Source of the DNA: Gammaproteobacteria bacterium
Lineage (GTDB): Bacteria; Pseudomonadota; Gammaproteobacteria; SMWH01
DNA length: 14,165 nucleotides
Assembly: GCA_004357005.1 (NCBI GenBank)
Contig: SMWH01000054.1
Coordinates: 1-14,165 of the forward strand
Reading direction: 5' to 3'
How positions within the stretch are numbered: position 1 is the first letter of the stretch; each line of letters begins with the position of its first letter. Positions 12,621-14,165 of the stretch are shown here, piece after piece. The notes below the pieces were generated by a model, which searched no databases, was not told the origin of the DNA, and was given only the letters and a program-made list of their open reading frames with translations. The position numbers were made by a program, and so were the translations under genes.

Positions 12621-14165
12621 ATGATCCGAACCCGCTCAGTCCGGTGGCTTTTGCTCCTTTCCCTGTTGTTGATCCCTCTTACCCTCTTTGCCGCAGAAGG
12701 CGAGGACAATGGAGAAAACGGCGACAAGAAAGAAGAAGAAGAAAAGGAACCGAAAACGATCGCGGAAGTGACCGAAGACAGCGAACGAATCGACGGCCTT
12801 TTTACGCTGTTTCGCAACAAGGACGACGGCAAGGTTCACATGTTGATCACCAAAGATCAGGTGGATAAGGAATTCATCTACTTCTCCTTCGTCAAGGACG
12901 GTGTGGTCGAAGGCGGCCATTTCCGCGGTGCGTTCTGGGACAATGCCGTGTTTTCGGTACGCCGGCATTTTGATCGCATCGAGTTCGTCAAGGAAAACAC
13001 ATCGTTCTGGTTCAATCCGGACAGTGCCCTGTCACGGTCAGCGAATGCCAACATCAGTCACGCGATTCTGGCGGTGGAAGAAATCGTGGCGAAGGATGAC
13101 GACAAGGGTGAATATCTGATCTCAGTGGATGATCTCTTTCTCAAGGAGAATTTCAGCCAGGTTAAACCATCCCCTGACCCGGACGCGGAGGATGAAGGTT
13201 TCAGCCTGGGTAAGCTCAGCAAGAAAAAGAGCAAGATCACCGAACTTCGGAATTACCCTGAAAACACGGATGTGATCGTGGAATACGTGTACGAAACCGG
13301 TACGCCAAAGCATTTCGCCGAAGGCCCGGAAGTAACGGACTCACGCTTCGTGAGCGTGACCTATCAGCACAGTCTGATCCGGATGCCGGAAAACGATTTC
13401 CAGCCACGTTTCGATGATCCCAGGGTTGGGTACTTTCTGTCCCGACAGACGGATCTGACGTCGACCGAGGTCGTTCCCTACCGGGACATGATCACCCGGT
13501 GGAACCTGGTAAAAAAGGACCCGAACGCTGCGCTGTCTGAGCCGGTCGAGCCCATTGTGTTCTGGATGGAGAACACCACCCCCGTGGAAGTGCGGCCGGT
13601 GATCAAGAAAGCCGGGGAAGCATGGAACCTGGCGTTCGAGCAGGCGGGTTTCCGCAACGCCCTGGTGATCAAACAGCAGCCCGACGATGCGGAATGGGAT
13701 GCGGGTGACATTCGCTACAACGTGCTGCGGTGGACGTCCTCGCCGACGCCCCCGTTTGGGGGGTACGGCCCGAGTTTTGTGAACCCGCGGACCGGACAGA
13801 TCATCGGTGCCGACATCATGCTCGAGTTTGTCTTCATTACGAATCGTATGCGCCGTACCGGCATATTCAACAAGGCATCGCTGTTTCCCGAGCAAAACAA
13901 GCTGATCGCGCGGCGCAATTACTGCGCCATTGGTGATCAATTGCATCAGGGAATGTTGTTCGGCATGAGCGCGGCCTACGCTGCCGGGGCCGATGACATG
14001 GAGGTGTCGAAATTGGTGGAAGACGGGCTGTATTTCCTGATCCTCCACGAGATCGGCCACACCCTGGGCCTCAACCACAACATGAAAGCCAGCCAGATGC
14101 TCTCCGTGGACGGCGTCAACGACGTCCAGCAGACCGGGGAGTTGGGTGTGGTGGGGTCGATCATG
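12621..14165 (+). CDS. secreted metzincin-type zinc metalloprotease, N-terminal 515 residues (cut by window edge)
   Basis: The reading frame runs off the right edge with a whole codon. AGGAG at 12610-12614 is six bases before ATG 12621. Residues 1-25 are a signal peptide (two arginines, then WLLLLSLLLIPLTLFAA). Residues about 26-43 are a Glu/Lys-rich linker coded by a purine tract. A long N-terminal region follows, with FTLFRNKDDGKVHMLITKDQ, FIYFSFVKDG and PRVGYFLSRQTD, as in the 'zinc-dependent metalloprotease' family with DUF5117- and DUF4953-type regions (about 800-900 residues, bacterial, exported). The active site HEIGHTLGLNH spans 476-486: H476, H480 and H486 bind zinc and E477 is the catalytic base. 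The last residues visible, GVVGSIM, match the start of the family's SIMDY Met-turn, so the window ends at the structural methionine. Only the C-terminal part is missing; no frameshift is seen. Substrate unknown. Confidence 0.93.
   Translation, partial: MIRTRSVRWLLLLSLLLIPLTLFAAEGEDNGENGDKKEEEEKEPKTIAEVTEDSERIDGLFTLFRNKDDGKVHMLITKDQVDKEFIYFSFVKDGVVEGGHFRGAFWDNAVFSVRRHFDRIEFVKENTSFWFNPDSALSRSANANISHAILAVEEIVAKDDDKGEYLISVDDLFLKENFSQVKPSPDPDAEDEGFSLGKLSKKKSKITELRNYPENTDVIVEYVYETGTPKHFAEGPEVTDSRFVSVTYQHSLIRMPENDFQPRFDDPRVGYFLSRQTDLTSTEVVPYRDMITRWNLVKKDPNAALSEPVEPIVFWMENTTPVEVRPVIKKAGEAWNLAFEQAGFRNALVIKQQPDDAEWDAGDIRYNVLRWTSSPTPPFGGYGPSFVNPRTGQIIGADIMLEFVFITNRMRRTGIFNKASLFPEQNKLIARRNYCAIGDQLHQGMLFGMSAAYAAGADDMEVSKLVEDGLYFLILHEIGHTLGLNHNMKASQMLSVDGVNDVQQTGELGVVGSIM

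Noticed and set aside
13341..14078. Minus-strand open frame of 245 codons opposite the protease
   Set aside because: The plus strand holds the HExxHxxGxxH protease; the minus frame has no recognisable feature.

Overview
The window looks like chromosomal DNA of a free-living, GC-rich gammaproteobacterium. The support is the gene types (HAE1-type RND efflux pump, dCache-HAMP-SpoIIE phosphatase, several secreted proteins), clear AGGAG-type ribosome binding sites, and GC-rich codon use throughout. I cannot name the genus. There are nine protein-coding genes, two of them cut by the window edges. There are no rRNA or tRNA genes, no CRISPR array, no intact insertion sequence, and no gene-free stretch longer than about 275 bases.

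Layout. Bases 1-2759 hold a small cluster of exported proteins. It contains the 3' end of a gene for a protein with a recurring SGSWFDP(S/T)H(D/N)GEGW domain, a short exported protein of unknown function, and a complete 581-residue protein that joins a propeller-like N-terminal half to two copies of the same domain. Bases 2942-5029 encode a membrane-bound sensor phosphatase. Bases 5099-9382 encode a lipoprotein adaptor and an inner-membrane pump of one RND efflux system, with no outer-membrane channel gene beside them. A six-helix membrane protein (9379-10071, minus strand) ends tail to tail with the pump gene, overlapping it by 4 bases. After a divergent intergenic region comes a secreted FG-GAP/VCBS-type protein with six calcium-loop-like repeats (10209-11723). 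It is followed at once by a MITE-like inverted-repeat element (about 11729-11866), a short exported protein of unknown function (11998-12528), two back-to-back perfect hairpins, and the first 515 codons of a secreted metzincin-type zinc protease (12621 to the right edge).

How the genes work together. The only clear functional unit is the adaptor-pump pair. The phosphatase lies 69 bases upstream of the adaptor on the same strand, so co-transcription is possible but not shown. Five of the nine genes have visible signal peptides and a sixth has a lipobox, and the truncated first gene is probably exported too, so the region is rich in envelope and secreted functions. I see no strong evidence of a new multi-gene system. 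The most unusual items are the duplicated GEGW-domain proteins, the tandem hairpins ahead of the protease gene, and the MITE-like element.
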